This document shows positions 17,509 through 26,825 of a stretch of 64,000 nucleotides of DNA, in pieces. The first letter of the stretch is position 1, and every line of letters begins with the position of its first letter. Under the pieces are notes generated by a model that saw nothing but the letters and a program-made list of their open reading frames with translations, was not told the origin of the DNA and ran no database searches. The position numbers were made by a program, and so were the translations under genes. The stretch is taken from contig JBBRCX010000001.1 of assembly GCA_038204465.1 (NCBI GenBank), forward strand, positions 1-64,000, in the 5' to 3' direction. This DNA is from JBBRCX01 sp038204465 (lineage in GTDB: Bacteria > Planctomycetota > Phycisphaerae > Tepidisphaerales > Tepidisphaeraceae).

Positions 17509-19554
17509 TTACTTCCGCGCGCGCTGACTTCGACCCGTTGGATACGCGGTAATCGCAACGTTTGACACCGCGATCAGGCGCTCGGGCGTCGTCAGCAGGG
17601 TGCCGCCCCGCGAATCGCGGTCCGCGCCCCGGAAGATGCGGGCAGCCTCGCCGGTGGCGGCATCAAACTCGTACACGCCTCGTCCGGCGTAAACGTAGAC
17701 GCTTCCGTCGGATTGCCGGACTCCCATCGAAGCATTCTGGACCGGCAGCCGATGGCTCCACTTCATCGCCCGAGACTGCAGGTCGATCGAAGAGAGGTCA
17801 TACCCGACGCAGAGGATCGATTGCTCGCCCACGCTCGCGATCGTGTCGAAGCGCGACGGCGCCGGCCGCTTCCATTTCAGGCTGGGGCCCGCGAGATCGA
17901 TGGCGTAGAGCGAGCCCGCGCCGCATTCCTTAAGGTACAGCACCGAATCGCGGATGATTGCCGTGCCCGGCATCCCGGCGGTCTGCATCATCTCCTCGCC
18001 GCCGAAGCCGAAGCGGGGGTCAAAGCCTGGCGGCGGTCCTTCGTAGGTGAAGGCCCACTCGAGCCGCGGCCCCGAGGTGTTCACCGCCAGAAGCGCGCCG
18101 TCATTCGTGAGCATGTAAATCATTCCGCCGCGGTGAAGCAGCGTGCACGTCCTGGAGGTCATGCCGCCGTTGTAGCGGTTCTGCTGAGGCTGGGCCTGAC
18201 CCAGCGGGAAGGTCGAGCGCAGCGTGCCGGTGTCCGCGGCGAACGTCAGAAGGCTCAGTTCGGCGCCGTTCTGGTTATAGCCCGCGACGTAGATCGTTCC
18301 GTCGATGATCAATGGACGGCCGCCGATGCTCAGAATGGGGGCGGTCGTATTCGAGGACCAGATCACGGCCCCGGTCTGCGCGTTCAGGCAGACCAGGCGG
18401 TATTGCCCGGGGTTTTCCAGCGGCATGCCGGTGACGTAGAGGCGATCGCCCTCCACGGTGACCGAATAACGGTCGGGCTCGGCGCGATACTGGATGAGGT
18501 TCTGTGCGCGCGAAAGCAGCTCGGAGAATTTCCGCGTGCGCCACAGAAGCTTTCCGGTCTGCAGATCGACGGCGAATACGATCCCCATCCAGTTGGCGTA
18601 GACGCGCTTGCCGTCCACAGCGCTGGCCGGTGCGCTGCCCACGAGCGGGACCATGCCGGCGTTCCAGCCCATCTGGATGATCTGGGCCTGAAGCGCCTGA
18701 TTCAGCGCATCGTCGGCGAACATCACCTGCCATGCGGGCGCGTCCGCCTCGGGGAGTTGGACTTCGTTCACGATCGCCTGGGCGGTTGGACGCGTCGCGG
18801 CGGCGGAATCGAGCATCGCAAGGTAGTCGGCGGCGACGACCTCCTTCCCGCCAATGGTGACCTTCTGGCCGGCCGATTCGGAGCGTACGCTCTGCAGCAG
18901 CTCGCGCAGCTGCTCGAGGCGACCCGCGCGGGCGAGCGCGATGCCGCGCTTCACCTCCAGGCGCAGCTTTGGCAACGACGTGTCGGGGTAATCGGAAAGG
19001 ATCGAGCCCCAGGTGAGCTCGGCGGCGAGGAAATCGCCGGCCTCGAAATACGTATCGCCCAGGCGGTCGGCTGCCTGGTCGCCGATCGAGGTGATGAAAT
19101 ACTGGTCGTAGATTTTCCGCAGCGTCGCGACTTCATCCGCGGCAGTGCCGTTCTGCACCTGCTCGAACAGTTGCTTCGCCTTCGCGTCGTTGAAGAGGCG
19201 ATACGCTTCTTTCCCGTCGGCGGGAAGCGAAGCGAGGCTTTGCCAGATGCGCTGCCGGCTGGAGACGAAGAAACCGTCCTTCGTCGGGAGCATCCCCTTC
19301 AGGTCCTGCTCGGCCAATCCTGAGATCGTGCGGAAGGCGATCTCCCAGGCCTTCTTGTCGCGATAACGCTGGAAATCTTCCAGCGCGTCCACGATCTTCG
19401 AGTCTTCTTTGCGAACCGAGAAACCATGAACCGTCTGGACGTTCCCCTCGTCATTAACAATTTCGAGAGCTGCCGTGATGGAGCAAACCGATAGGAGTAT
19501 GAGCAGCAGCGGCAGAACGAACCGGCGACGTGCATTGGGACCCGGCGGGTTCAT
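17509..19554 (-). CDS. PQQ-like beta-propeller protein with helical repeat N-terminus
   Basis: 681 residues from the ATG at 19552-19554 (GAGG six bases upstream; a frame to 19575 adds seven residues). A signal peptide or anchor lies at about 5-27 (FVLPLLLILLSVCSITAALE). Residues about 40-230 are helical, in TPR style (FEAGDFLAAELTWGSILSDY). From about 280 to 680 are PQQ/YWTD-like propeller blades: YANWMGIVFAVDLQTGKLLW, RLVCLNAQTGAVIWSS, YAIDLAGPSLKWKRP, GVYEFDAATGEAARIF. PQQ-binding residues cannot be judged by eye; most such planctomycete proteins are BamB-like scaffolds and not dehydrogenases. It lies 94 bp upstream of the SIMPL gene on the same strand. Confidence 0.9.
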   Translation of the reverse strand: MNPPGPNARRRFVLPLLLILLSVCSITAALEIVNDEGNVQTVHGFSVRKEDSKIVDALEDFQRYRDKKAWEIAFRTISGLAEQDLKGMLPTKDGFFVSSRQRIWQSLASLPADGKEAYRLFNDAKAKQLFEQVQNGTAADEVATLRKIYDQYFITSIGDQAADRLGDTYFEAGDFLAAELTWGSILSDYPDTSLPKLRLEVKRGIALARAGRLEQLRELLQSVRSESAGQKVTIGGKEVVAADYLAMLDSAAATRPTAQAIVNEVQLPEADAPAWQVMFADDALNQALQAQIIQMGWNAGMVPLVGSAPASAVDGKRVYANWMGIVFAVDLQTGKLLWRTRKFSELLSRAQNLIQYRAEPDRYSVTVEGDRLYVTGMPLENPGQYRLVCLNAQTGAVIWSSNTTAPILSIGGRPLIIDGTIYVAGYNQNGAELSLLTFAADTGTLRSTFPLGQAQPQQNRYNGGMTSRTCTLLHRGGMIYMLTNDGALLAVNTSGPRLEWAFTYEGPPPGFDPRFGFGGEEMMQTAGMPGTAIIRDSVLYLKECGAGSLYAIDLAGPSLKWKRPAPSRFDTIASVGEQSILCVGYDLSSIDLQSRAMKWSHRLPVQNASMGVRQSDGSVYVYAGRGVYEFDAATGEAARIFRGADRDSRGGTLLTTPERLIAVSNVAITAYPTGRSQRARK

Positions 19555-19605
19555 AGCTGACCTCGTAGGCTCCACTCATCACTCTGGCAAAAGTTGCAGC
19601 GAACG

Positions 19606-19639
19606 GGCCGCCGCCACCGAACGGCCTCCCCCTTTTTTT
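19606..19639 (+). terminator. Possible hairpin plus T-tract in divergent spacer
   Basis: GGCCG (19606-19610) pairs with CGGCC (19622-19626) across an 11-base loop, followed by CCCCC and a run of seven T (19633-19639) on the plus strand. No plus-strand gene ends just before it, so if real it would act in the leader of the 19759 gene as an attenuator. The short stem makes this uncertain. Confidence 0.25.
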
Positions 19640-19758
19640 GCCCATCAGCCCACGAGCGATGATAACCGAGCACGATCGAATCCCCAAAATCGCCGGGCCA
19701 AGCGCTCTGACAGAGACTCCTACGCCTGCACTCAGCTTGGCGGTATGCTTCCCGCGGC

Positions 19759-20676
19759 ATGCAGCGGTCCGGCACAGATCCGAAAGGGGAGCTTCGCGGC
19801 GTCCTGCCCGTCTTCCAAACGCCTTATCACGACGATGAAACCATCGACTATGACACGCTCGGCCGGGAGATCGCCTGGCTCCACGAGCAGGGCGCCGACG
19901 GCGTCGTGATGGCGATGGTGTCGGAGGTGCTTCGGCTTTCAACTGAAGAGCGGCGCGAGCTTGCCGCGGCAGCGTGCAGGTTTGGGTCAGGCTATGGTCC
20001 GGTGATCGTCAGTACCGGCGCGGAGAGCGGATATGTCGCTGAGTTGCTGGCACGGCATGCCGAGTCGGTCGGGGCCGCTGCGGTGATGGCGATTCCACCG
20101 GTGTCGATTGCATTGGATGAGAGCGAATTGCTTCGCTATTACGCGAGGATCATCCAGTCCGTGAAGATCCCGGTGATCGTGCAGGATGCGAGCGGCTATG
20201 TCGGCAAGCCGATGTCGATCGGTGCCTATTCGAAGATGATGCGCGAGTTCGGCGAGCGCATCTACTTCAAGCCGGAAGCGGCGCCGATCGGCCCGCGCCT
20301 GTCGGCGCTGCGTGATGTTACGGAGGGGAAGGCACGCGTCTTCGAAGGCACCGGCGGGATCGCGCTGGTGGACAGCTTCCGCCGGGGAATCGTTGGAACG
20401 ATGCCGGGCGCCGATCTGATTCGCGCCGTTGTCGCGCTCTGGCGAGCGCTGCGCGAAGGGGATGAGACGCGCGTCTATCGGATCTCCCAACCGCTCTGTG
20501 CCCTCGTGTCGCTGCAGAACAGTCTCGACGCGTTCCTGGCGATCGAGAAATACCTGCTGGTGAAACAAGGGATCTTCAAGAACGCGCTGGTGCGCGGCCC
20601 GGTCGGTTATATGTTCGACGAAGAAACGCGCCGCGAAGTCGACCGGCTCTTCAGCAATCTGAATTCGGCTTTGTGA
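19759..20676 (+). CDS. DHDPS/N-acetylneuraminate-lyase family protein (class I aldolase fold)
   Basis: 305 residues, normal for the family. GVLPVFQTPYHDDETIDYD opens the TIM barrel and the Schiff-base lysine lies in RIYFKPEAAP (about residue 172). The segment that carries the catalytic tyrosine in DHDPS (YNxP) reads VIVQDASGYVG here, so that Tyr is replaced. Real lysine biosynthetic DHDPS is therefore unlikely; this resembles uncharacterised branches that act on 2-keto-3-deoxy sugar acids. That fits the next gene, a sugar-acid dehydratase 34 bp downstream. ATG at 19759 has no strong ribosome site. Substrate is inferred only. Confidence 0.88.
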   Translation: MQRSGTDPKGELRGVLPVFQTPYHDDETIDYDTLGREIAWLHEQGADGVVMAMVSEVLRLSTEERRELAAAACRFGSGYGPVIVSTGAESGYVAELLARHAESVGAAAVMAIPPVSIALDESELLRYYARIIQSVKIPVIVQDASGYVGKPMSIGAYSKMMREFGERIYFKPEAAPIGPRLSALRDVTEGKARVFEGTGGIALVDSFRRGIVGTMPGADLIRAVVALWRALREGDETRVYRISQPLCALVSLQNSLDAFLAIEKYLLVKQGIFKNALVRGPVGYMFDEETRREVDRLFSNLNSAL

Positions 20677-20710
20677 GAATACGACTGACAGGGACCCGCC
20701 CCTCACCGCC

Positions 20711-21889
20711 ATGAAAATCACCCGGATTGAAACCCTCGTCTGCAACGCGCGCATGCGCAACTGGATCTTCGTCAAGGTGTTGACCGATCAGCCGGGCCTG
20801 TACGGCTGGGGGGAGGCGACGCTCGAGTGGCACACGAAGTCTGTGATCGGAGCGATCGAGGACGTCAGCCCGCTCTTGATCGGAGAGGATCCGACGCGCA
20901 TCGAGCATCTCTGGCAGATGATGTATCGCCAGCACTTCTGGCACGGCAACGGCGTCGTGCGCGGGACGGCCATCAGCGGCATCGACATCGCTCTCTGGGA
21001 CATCATGGGCAAGATCCATGGCGTGCCCTGTCACAAGCTCTGGGGCGGTCCCGTCCGCGATTACGTCCGCCTCTACTCGCACCTCGGCGGCGGGAAGATG
21101 GAAGACTTTTACTGCTGCGATCCATCCGATGCGAATCGCTTCGCCGACCTGGCGCGCGGCGCGGTGGAGGAAGGATTCACCGCATTCAAGTCGATGGCGG
21201 TCCCTGAAACGGGCCCACTCGAGGGCCTCCAGCCGATCCGCTATGCCGAAGCGTGCGTGCGGGCGATGCGCGAGGCGGCGGGCGAAGCCATCGACATTAT
21301 GGTCGACTGTCATGCCCGCCCTTCCCCGCGCATGGGGATGCTCTTCGCGAAAGCGCTCGAGCCTTACGACCTGTATTGGTTCGAAGAGCCCTGCTGGCCG
21401 GAAACGATGGACGACATCGCGCTGATCCAGCGTTCGGTCAAGACCCCGATCGCAACCGGCGAGCGCCTCATCGGAATACACGCCTTTCGCGACTTGCTGG
21501 AGAAGCGGGCGGCAAGCGTCATCCAACCGGACATCACCCATTGCGGCGGATTGAGCGAGGCGCGCCGAATCGCCGCCCTGGCCGAGGCCTATCGCGTCGC
21601 GGTCGCCCCGCACAATCCGCAAGGACCGGTCAGCACCGCCGCCAGCCTCGAGTTCGGCTTCGCCACGCCCTCCTACATCATCTGCGAGACGGTTCATTCC
21701 GACGTGCCGTGGCGCGCGGACGTCGTACAGGAAGGTTTCACCGTCGAGAAGAAAGGACAGATCGTGCGGCCCAACGCACGGCCCGGGTTGGGCATCGAGA
21801 TCAACGAGGCGGAAGTGAAGCGACATCCTTTCCAGCCGGAATTGGTGCTGCGCAGCTTCTATAAGGATGGAAGCGTTGGCGACTGGTGA
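20711..21889 (+). CDS. Mandelate racemase/muconate lactonizing family sugar-acid dehydratase
   Basis: 392 residues, close to D-galactonate dehydratase (DgoD) in layout. The capping domain starts KITRIETLVCNAR and contains WGGPVRDYVRLYSHLGGG. Metal ligands are Asp in MVDCHARPS (about 198), Glu in WFEEP (about 223) and Glu in ATGERLIG (about 249). The catalytic His is in APHNPQGP (about 300), and the His of DCHAR is also present as in galactonate/mannonate dehydratases. The product would be a 2-keto-3-deoxy acid, the substrate type of an aldolase like its upstream neighbour. The exact sugar acid cannot be read from sequence. Confidence 0.92.
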   Translation: MKITRIETLVCNARMRNWIFVKVLTDQPGLYGWGEATLEWHTKSVIGAIEDVSPLLIGEDPTRIEHLWQMMYRQHFWHGNGVVRGTAISGIDIALWDIMGKIHGVPCHKLWGGPVRDYVRLYSHLGGGKMEDFYCCDPSDANRFADLARGAVEEGFTAFKSMAVPETGPLEGLQPIRYAEACVRAMREAAGEAIDIMVDCHARPSPRMGMLFAKALEPYDLYWFEEPCWPETMDDIALIQRSVKTPIATGERLIGIHAFRDLLEKRAASVIQPDITHCGGLSEARRIAALAEAYRVAVAPHNPQGPVSTAASLEFGFATPSYIICETVHSDVPWRADVVQEGFTVEKKGQIVRPNARPGLGIEINEAEVKRHPFQPELVLRSFYKDGSVGDW

Positions 21890-21949
21890 TGCTCATTCAA
21901 CTCTGGCGCGAATGCGATTAGGTGCGGCATGATTGCAAAAGGCGAGCAG

Positions 21950-22738
21950 ATGCCCGAACCAACATTTAAGGGTCAGGTCGCGATTGTCAGCGGGGGCTTG
22001 GGCGATATCGGGCGGGCAACGGCAATCGAGTTGGCGCGGCATGGGGCGGCGGTGGCGGTGGGAGACATTCGCCCCGCGCCGCGGGCCGAGAGCCTGCTTC
22101 GCCAGCTGCGCGAGCTGAACGTCGGGTGCCGCTACGACCGCGTCGATGTGAGTGATGCCGCGGCCGTACGAGGTTGGGTGGGTGCGGTGGCCGCCGATCT
22201 GGGCACGCCCACGTTGATCGTCCCCAACGCCGCCACTGCGACCGTTGCGGATGTGCGCACGATAACGCCCGAGCAATGGTCGCGCGAATTGCGGGTCAAT
22301 CTCGATGGCGCCTTTCATCTGGCGCAAGCGGCGGTGCTGCGACTGCTGGAGGCGAAGAAGCCGGGCCGGGTGGTTTTCCTGGGCAGCTGGGCAGCGCACG
22401 CGCCGCACACGTTCATCCCCGCCTACTGCGCGGCCAAGGCCGGCCTGCGCATGCTCTGCAAATGCATGGCGCTGGAGCTATCGCCTTTCGGCATCCTGGT
22501 CAACGAAGTCGCGCCGGGGTATGTCGACGCGGGGTTGAGCGGCAGGATCTTCCACGAGCAGCCCCAGATGCGGCAGCGGGCCCTGGAACAGGTCCCGATT
22601 CGGCAGCTCATTGAAGCAGATGAAGTTGCACGGCAGGTGCTGCACCTGTGCGATCCGGCGAATCGACACATGACCGGCACGGTCATCCTCATGGACGGCG
22701 GGCTATCTCTCGTTCCGCCCAATTACACAGGCAAGTGA
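21950..22738 (+). CDS. Short-chain dehydrogenase/reductase
   Basis: 262 residues from the ATG at 21950 (GGCGAG upstream); an in-frame ATG at 21929 is possible. Cofactor motif SGGLGDIGRATA (TGxxxGxG variant with Ser-Gly), NAAT instead of NNAG at the NAG position (LIVPNAATAT), catalytic Ser in VFLGSWAAHAP, and Tyr/Lys in PAYCAAKAGL. The C-terminus MTGTVILMDGGLSL is typical of classical SDRs. It is 60 bp after the dehydratase and is probably an NAD(P)-dependent oxidoreductase for a sugar or sugar acid in the same pathway. Substrate unknown. Confidence 0.92.
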   Translation: MPEPTFKGQVAIVSGGLGDIGRATAIELARHGAAVAVGDIRPAPRAESLLRQLRELNVGCRYDRVDVSDAAAVRGWVGAVAADLGTPTLIVPNAATATVADVRTITPEQWSRELRVNLDGAFHLAQAAVLRLLEAKKPGRVVFLGSWAAHAPHTFIPAYCAAKAGLRMLCKCMALELSPFGILVNEVAPGYVDAGLSGRIFHEQPQMRQRALEQVPIRQLIEADEVARQVLHLCDPANRHMTGTVILMDGGLSLVPPNYTGK

Positions 22739-22805
22739 CTCGAGTCATCGTGCCGGAGCGTCGTCTGTCGCATCGGCGCAACCGCGCGGTTACCCTGCTG
22801 TCTCC

Positions 22806-24188
22806 ATGCCTCACTCCACTACTCAACCGAATAGCGACGGCGCTTTCCAGGGCTTGATCGGCGTTTGGCGCGAGGACATCACGCCACCGGCCGGAATTTA
22901 CGCGCGAAGCTGGGGCGCGGCGAAGCATGACGTCGCCGAGGGCGTGCATCGCCCGCTGACGCTGACAGCGCTGACGTTCCAATCCTCGGCCAGCGCCCCG
23001 CCGCTGGTTCTCATTGCGGCTGATCTGGGGTGGTGGAAGACCCGGGAGGATGAGTGGTCGGTCCGTGGCCCCGCTTTGAAGGAGCTGGGGCTGGATGAAT
23101 CGCAGCTGATGATCTGCCTTTCCCATACACACGCCGGCCCGAGCCTGGTGAGCGAGGACGCGGGCAAGCCGGGAGGAGAGCTGATCGGTCCGTACCTTCA
23201 GCGTCTGCGCGACGCCGTGATTAACGCCGTACGGCGAGCACTGGAATCGCGCGTGCCGGCGACGCTCACCTGGCGCTACGGGCGCTGCGATCTTGCGACG
23301 GACCGCGATCTGCCGGACCCCGCGCGGAACCGTTTCATCGTCGGCTACAACCCGGCGGTGGCCGCCGATGATACGCTGCTCGTGGCGCGCGCGGCGGATG
23401 AAGGCGGGCGCATCATCGCAAGCATCGTCAATTATGCATGTCATCCGACGACCCTCGCGTGGGACAACAAGCTTCTCTCGCCTGACTATGTCGGAGCGAT
23501 GCGTGAGGTGATCGAAGCCGAAACGAAAGCGCCGTGCGCATTTCTGCAGGGCGCATCAGGTGAACTGGCTCCCGCACAGCAGTATGTCGGCGATACCCGC
23601 GTTGCGGACAAGCATGGACGGCGGCTGGGATTCGCGGCACTGGCGGCGCTGGAAGGAATGTTGCCGCCCCGCACGCGACTGGTTCATTCGGAGACCGTCG
23701 AGTCCGGTGCGCCCCTGGCGGTATGGCTGCCGGAGCAGGCCACGGTGTCCGCACGCGCGACGTCGCATCTTGAGTCGGTGACATCCGCGCTGAAGCCCAT
23801 GCCGTCGCTTTCCGAGATCGAGCGGGAATGGCGGCAATGCGATGACCGCGTGATGAAGGAACGATGGTGGCGCAAGCTGGCGGTGCGGAGATCGGTTGGT
23901 GACGGCGACACGACCTCGACGCCGTTGTGGGTCTGGACGCTCGGCGAAGCGGTCCTGATCGGTCAACCCAATGAGCCCTACTCCCTGTTTCAGCGGGAGC
24001 TTCGCCGGCATCTCGCCCCTCGACCGGTCGCGGTGATGGGCGTCGTGAACGGACATTCGGGCTACTTCCCGCCACGTGAACGCTACGGATCGGATGTCTA
24101 CTCGGTCTGGCAGACTCCCTTCGCCGAGGGATCCCTCGAAGGTTTGATCGACCACGCAATTCGAGCGACCATCCGCGATGGCGGTTAG
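22806..24188 (+). CDS. Neutral/alkaline ceramidase N-terminal-domain-like hydrolase
   Basis: 460 residues. The fold of neutral ceramidase is recognisable: GVWREDITPPAGI at the start, PLVLIAADLGWW, the metal-binding MICLSHTHAGPS (SHTHxGP, about residue 103), IVNYACHPTTLAW (second His motif, about 220), FLQGASGELAP (about 245) and GVVNGHSGYFPP near the end. The C-terminal Ig-like domain of true ceramidases is absent and no signal peptide is seen, so it looks cytoplasmic. Many such short versions occur in carbohydrate clusters of Planctomycetes and probably hydrolyse amides other than ceramide (recalled context). It is 67 bp after the SDR. Confidence 0.88.
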   Translation: MPHSTTQPNSDGAFQGLIGVWREDITPPAGIYARSWGAAKHDVAEGVHRPLTLTALTFQSSASAPPLVLIAADLGWWKTREDEWSVRGPALKELGLDESQLMICLSHTHAGPSLVSEDAGKPGGELIGPYLQRLRDAVINAVRRALESRVPATLTWRYGRCDLATDRDLPDPARNRFIVGYNPAVAADDTLLVARAADEGGRIIASIVNYACHPTTLAWDNKLLSPDYVGAMREVIEAETKAPCAFLQGASGELAPAQQYVGDTRVADKHGRRLGFAALAALEGMLPPRTRLVHSETVESGAPLAVWLPEQATVSARATSHLESVTSALKPMPSLSEIEREWRQCDDRVMKERWWRKLAVRRSVGDGDTTSTPLWVWTLGEAVLIGQPNEPYSLFQRELRRHLAPRPVAVMGVVNGHSGYFPPRERYGSDVYSVWQTPFAEGSLEGLIDHAIRATIRDGG

Positions 24189-24296
24189 CGCAACCTGTCG
24201 CAACAAATGATTAGTGGGACATTTTGGCGCGTGCACCCTGCAGCGGGTCAGCAGGCTCTACCGCGAGCGCTTCGACCTACCCTTCCAAGGCCCATC

Positions 24297-24314
24297 GCAA
24301 ATTATCTAATTTGC
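24297..24314. repeat. Short AT-rich inverted repeat (possible operator or weak terminator)
   Basis: GCAAATT-atct-AATTTGC is a perfect 7-bp stem with a 4-base loop in the spacer between the ceramidase-like gene and the LEPR-XLL gene. There is no T-run after it. The AT-rich sequence stands out from its surroundings. Function uncertain. Confidence 0.35.
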
Positions 24315-24465
24315 CGAATTACCAAGCGTTGTTTCGCTGCATGTAATTTGCTAACCAATTGAATTGCGAACACGGAGGACTCGCAAGCTTCACACCGAAA
24401 CCGATCAAAGGGGGTTTTTCGTGCCGTCTCTCGGGGCAGGCTGTCACACTCACCGGAGAGGTTCC

Positions 24466-26760
24466 ATGTTGGGTTTCACACCATCGCATCAGCACCCTTT
24501 GGCGTCGTTCGAGTCCAGTTTAGAATTCAGTCGGGTCGAGACTTTGGAGCCACGCGTGTTCCTGGCGGCCAATCTGCCCACCTTCGATCACGTCGTTATC
24601 GTCATGGAGGAAAACAAGGCTTCCTCGCAGATCATTGGCTCATCGGACGCGCCCTACATCAACTCGCTGGCGGACACCGGCGCGAACTTCACCAACTCGC
24701 ACGGGGTTACCCATCCCAGCCAGCCGAACTACCTGGCCTTGTTTTCCGGCTCCACGCAGGGTGTAACGGACAACGGCACTTACAACTTCAGCGGGCCCAA
24801 CCTGGCAACCCAGCTATACGCCGCGGGCGAGAGCTTCCTCGGCTATGCGGAGGCGCCATCGGTTCGCAAGCATGACCCGTGGGAGTCGTTCACCAACGCC
24901 GCACAATACGGCCGCGATTTCTCGCAGTTCCCCACCGACTTCACCAACCTCCCCACCGTCAGCATGGTCAGTCCAAACGAGAACAACGACATGCACGATG
25001 GCTCGATCGCACAGGGCGACACCTGGCTGAAAAACAACCTGGGCGACTATGCCACCTGGGCGAAGGCGCACAACAGCCTGCTCATCGTTCATTTCGATGA
25101 AGACGACGGCAGTCACGGCAATCTGGTCGCCACGGTTTTCTACGGCGCCCAGGTGAAGACCGGGGACTACAACAATGACATCGATCACTATGATCTGCTG
25201 CGCACGGTGCAGGACATGTACGGCCTTGGTACCTTGGCCAACAGCGCGTCCGCCACGGCTATCACCAATGTCTGGGACCTCGTCAGCACGGTAGTCCCGG
25301 CGGCGCCCACCAACGTTGCGGCCAGAGCCATTTCCCCGAGCCAGGTCGACGTGTCATGGGTCGAGCAATCCACCGGCGTCACGGGCTTCAAGCTTGAACG
25401 CTCGGTGAACGGCGGCGCTTTCGTGCCGCTTGCGACGCTTGACGCCCTGCAGACGAGCTATTCCGACAAGGGCTTGTCTGCGAACACGCTGTACGCGTAT
25501 CGCGTCCGCGCGGTGAACGGCGCGCTGGAGTCGGCCAATTCACTCACCGCATCGGCCGTCACGCTGCCCGCCCCGCTTGTCGTTCCCGCAGTCCCTACCA
25601 GACTGCTCGTCAACGCGGTGTCCGCTACTGAGGTGGTCGTTTCCTGGGAACAGGCAAGCGGCGCGGTCGGTTATAAGCTGGAACGCTCCACCGGCGCCGG
25701 CGCCTTCGCGCAGATCGCCCAGCTTGATGCAGAACAGATCAGCTATTCCGACACAGGCCTCTTGCCGGAAACCGCATACACCTACCGAGTTCGCGCGTTT
25801 AATGACGCCGGGGATTCAGACTACTCATTGCAAGCGTCCACCGTCACGCCGGCGCCCGCGCCTGGCCCGGTTCCCAACCCCAACGGCGTCTACGAGGCCG
25901 AGGCCGCGGCGCTATTCGGAGTGGTTGAAGCGACCGATCATCCGGGGTTCACCGGAACCGGCTTCGGCGATTACCAGAACCCTACCGGCGACTTCATCGA
26001 ATGGACCGTCAACGCAAACGCCGCCGGCGCCTACCAGCTCGACTTCACCTACGCCAACGGAAGGACGCCCGCTCGCAGGCTCGACGTAACGGTCAACGGC
26101 GTATCGATCGGCACCGTCGACTTCACCTCCACCGGCAGCTGGAACCTCTGGGGCGACCTGTCCCTCGAGACGCCGCTCAATGCCGGCGCGAACGCTGTCC
26201 GCGCGACGGCAATCGGCGCGAGTGGGCCGAACATCGACAAGCTGACGGTAACGACGCTCGCCGCCGCGCTCACTCCCACGGACGATGCTTTCGTCCGCGA
26301 CGGCGTCTGGTCCGACACCAACTACGGCTCCCTGACCGAGCTGCTCACCAAGCAGAATGAAACCGACTGGAACCGTCTGACCTACCTCAAGTTCGACCTG
26401 AGCGATTGGGTGACCATCAGCGACGCCCGGCTCCGACTGTTCGGCGGGTTCAACCACGCAAGCGACGTCCCAGTGGAAACCGTGGCGTTCGCCGTGTCGG
26501 ACAGCACTTGGAAAGAGGCGACGATTCTCTGGTCAAACAAGCCGACGCTCAGCGCCGAATCGATCGCCACCACAACCGTCACGGACGACGAGCCCACCTG
26601 GCATGAGTGGGACCTCACCTCGTATCTCCAGCAGGAGAAACTGGCGGGCCACACCACGGTGACGATAGCCCTTACCAATACGGCGTTCACCGATCCGTAT
26701 GGAACCTGGAACTCCAAAGAAGCCGACGACAACCGCCCCGAACTGAACGTGAAAGCCTGA
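24466..26760 (+). CDS. LEPR-XLL secreted phosphoesterase with FN3, CBM-like and DNRLRE domains
   Basis: 764 residues from the ATG at 24466, which has GGAGAGG just upstream; a TTG-initiated frame from 24364 is less likely. The N-terminus carries VETLEPRVFLAANLP (about residue 25), the LEPR-XLL motif of large exported planctomycete proteins. A phosphoesterase/acid-phosphatase domain follows (about 38-280): FDHVVIVMEENKASS, THPSQPNYLALFSGS, and LLIVHFDEDDGSHG. Two fibronectin III repeats come next (about 285-370 and 380-470), each with YAYRVRAVN/YTYRVRAFN. Then a CBM6-like domain (about 485-610: YEAEAAALFG, GDYQNPTGDFIEW) and a C-terminal DNRLRE-type domain (about 612-764: YLKFDLSDW, NSKEADDNRPEL). 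Likely cell-surface or secreted; substrate unknown. Confidence 0.92.
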   Translation: MLGFTPSHQHPLASFESSLEFSRVETLEPRVFLAANLPTFDHVVIVMEENKASSQIIGSSDAPYINSLADTGANFTNSHGVTHPSQPNYLALFSGSTQGVTDNGTYNFSGPNLATQLYAAGESFLGYAEAPSVRKHDPWESFTNAAQYGRDFSQFPTDFTNLPTVSMVSPNENNDMHDGSIAQGDTWLKNNLGDYATWAKAHNSLLIVHFDEDDGSHGNLVATVFYGAQVKTGDYNNDIDHYDLLRTVQDMYGLGTLANSASATAITNVWDLVSTVVPAAPTNVAARAISPSQVDVSWVEQSTGVTGFKLERSVNGGAFVPLATLDALQTSYSDKGLSANTLYAYRVRAVNGALESANSLTASAVTLPAPLVVPAVPTRLLVNAVSATEVVVSWEQASGAVGYKLERSTGAGAFAQIAQLDAEQISYSDTGLLPETAYTYRVRAFNDAGDSDYSLQASTVTPAPAPGPVPNPNGVYEAEAAALFGVVEATDHPGFTGTGFGDYQNPTGDFIEWTVNANAAGAYQLDFTYANGRTPARRLDVTVNGVSIGTVDFTSTGSWNLWGDLSLETPLNAGANAVRATAIGASGPNIDKLTVTTLAAALTPTDDAFVRDGVWSDTNYGSLTELLTKQNETDWNRLTYLKFDLSDWVTISDARLRLFGGFNHASDVPVETVAFAVSDSTWKEATILWSNKPTLSAESIATTTVTDDEPTWHEWDLTSYLQQEKLAGHTTVTIALTNTAFTDPYGTWNSKEADDNRPELNVKA

Positions 26761-26782
26761 CCGCTGCATCCATTCGCAAACC

Positions 26783-26813
26783 AGGCGGGCGAGACCATGC
26801 TTCCCGCCCGCCT
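26783..26813 (+). terminator. Likely stem-loop terminator after the LEPR-XLL gene
   Basis: AGGCGGGC (26783-26790) pairs with GCCCGCCT (26806-26813), an 8-bp GC stem starting 22 bp after the stop codon. A CCTT stretch follows instead of a clean T-run, so termination strength is uncertain. Confidence 0.5.
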
Positions 26814-26825
26814 CCTTGCACCGGC

